From positions 1 to 12,197 of the forward strand of contig DASWRQ010000272.1 in assembly GCA_036403095.1 (NCBI GenBank): 12,197 nucleotides of DNA, given 5' to 3'. Of this stretch, positions 11,476 to 12,197 are shown piece by piece. How positions within the stretch are numbered: the first letter of the stretch is position 1; the number at the start of each line of letters is the position of its first letter. This DNA is from Kutzneria sp036403095 (lineage in GTDB: Bacteria; Actinomycetota; Actinomycetes; Mycobacteriales; Pseudonocardiaceae). The notes below the pieces were generated by a model. It saw only the letters and a program-made list of their open reading frames with translations, searched no databases and was not told the DNA's origin. Position numbers and translations under genes: made by a program.

Positions 11476-12197
11476 ATGCGCATCGGACTGCACCTGGACA
11501 GCGCGAACCGGACGGTTGACGACCTGGTGGCCGAGACGGCGCAAGCCCGGGTCGACGCGCTCTACGTCAACGAGACGGTCGGCTGGGACCCGGTGCTGCT
11601 CGCGGGACTGATCGGCGCCCGAGTGCCGGGCGTGGACGTCGGCACGGCCGTGGTGCTGACCTACCCGCGCCACCCGCAGGCGCTCGCGTCGGCGGCGCTG
11701 AGCGTCCAGGCGGCGACCGGCAACCGGTTCGTCCTCGGGGTCGGACCGGGTCACAAGGCGGGGATCGAGCCGCGCTTCGGCATCAGCTACGACAAGCCGG
11801 CGGCGCATGTCCGCGACTACCTGACCCGGTTGCGGCCGATGCTGGACGACACGACCGGGCTTCCCGGCGTGACCAGGCCGAAACTGCTGTTGTCGGCACT
11901 GGGGCCGGTCATGCTGGGCATCGCCGACGACCTGGCCGACGGCACGCTGCTGGTCTGGACGTCGCCGAAGGGCGTCGCCGAACTGGTCGTGCCGCGCTTG
12001 CACGACAAGGAAATCGCCCTCACGGTGCTGGTCGGCGTCACCGACGACCCGGACACGCTGCGGGCCCAACTCGCCGCCCGCTTCAAGCCGGTCGACGATC
12101 TGCCGAACTACCAGCGGCATCTGGACCGGCAGGGCCTGGCGAACGTGGTGGAGACGGCCATCGTGGGCGATGAAAAGGCTGTGGCGCGGGAAATTCG
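11476..12197 (+). CDS. F420-type luciferase-like (LLM class) oxidoreductase (3' partial)
   Basis: The first 240 residues of a luciferase-like TIM-barrel protein; the frame is still open at the window edge and about 40-60 residues are probably missing. It begins MRIGLHLDS, has a THEY-like region (VDALYVNETVGWDP, 26-39), and a strong family signature at 66-94: HPQALASAALSVQAATGNRFVLGVGPGHK. A second half with VLVGVTDD and YQRHLDRQG matches members annotated as F420-dependent reductases in actinobacteria. These use deazaflavin F420 (sometimes FMN) to reduce or oxidise small molecules; the substrate is unknown. ATG 11476 has GAGGGGG five bases ahead. The divergent TetR gene and the two operator-like repeats suggest inducible expression. 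Confidence 0.88.
   Translation, partial: MRIGLHLDSANRTVDDLVAETAQARVDALYVNETVGWDPVLLAGLIGARVPGVDVGTAVVLTYPRHPQALASAALSVQAATGNRFVLGVGPGHKAGIEPRFGISYDKPAAHVRDYLTRLRPMLDDTTGLPGVTRPKLLLSALGPVMLGIADDLADGTLLVWTSPKGVAELVVPRLHDKEIALTVLVGVTDDPDTLRAQLAARFKPVDDLPNYQRHLDRQGLANVVETAIVGDEKAVAREI

Noticed and set aside
1..12197. CRISPR arrays, insertion sequences, tRNA or rRNA genes
   Set aside because: No regularly spaced repeats, transposase-like frames, terminal inverted repeats, or RNA-gene signatures were seen on either strand.

Overview
The window is very GC-rich, with strongly G/C-biased third codon positions, frequent GTG starts and tight gene packing. The gene content (a DinB-type candidate mycothiol transferase, an F420-type luciferase-like oxidoreductase, a transmembrane Ser/Thr kinase, several TetR/MerR regulators) points to an actinomycete. 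A Pseudonocardiales-like soil actinomycete is my guess from overall feel; no rRNA or other taxonomic marker is present. I see no tRNA, rRNA, CRISPR array, transposase or phage gene.

Layout. (1) 1-1003, plus strand: the 3' part of a DUF4188 (af470-like monooxygenase fold) gene, then a ribbon-helix-helix antitoxin and a Doc/Fic-like toxin forming a toxin-antitoxin pair, preceded by a small palindrome that looks like its operator. (2) 954-2966, minus strand: a DinB/DUF664 protein, a TetR regulator and a peroxiredoxin-like protein, reading in that order; the peroxiredoxin 3' end runs 50 bp antisense into the toxin gene. (3) 2967-3167: a divergent control region with two DnaA-box-like 9-mers and a textbook MerR-type promoter. 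(4) 3168-5532, plus strand: MerR regulator plus two tandem paralogous aldo-keto reductases, closed by a strong hairpin terminator at 5541-5573. (5) 5575-6027, minus strand: a flavodoxin-fold FMN protein. (6) 6264-6596, plus strand: a small three-helix membrane protein. (7) 6603-10777, minus strand: a likely operon of transmembrane Ser/Thr kinase, purine nucleoside phosphorylase and phosphohexomutase. (8) 10875-12197: a TetR regulator and a divergent F420-type luciferase-like oxidoreductase (cut by the window edge), sharing an 85-bp region with two near-identical 16-bp operator-like repeats.

How the genes may work together. Regions 2-5 bring together a thiol peroxidase, a candidate thiol transferase, two carbonyl reductases and an FMN flavoprotein under TetR and MerR control. 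This would suit a response to oxidants and reactive carbonyls, though the link is inference from family roles and proximity. Region 7 joins phosphorolysis of purine nucleosides (giving base plus ribose-1-phosphate) to a mutase that could move the sugar phosphate into central metabolism, with a kinase upstream in the same run of genes. Most genes here are ordinary members of known families. The points most worth a second look are the toxin's altered Fic motif, the DnaA-box pair upstream of the MerR operon, and the well-defined regulatory sites at the MerR and TetR/LLM promoters. I did not find a clearly new multi-gene system.
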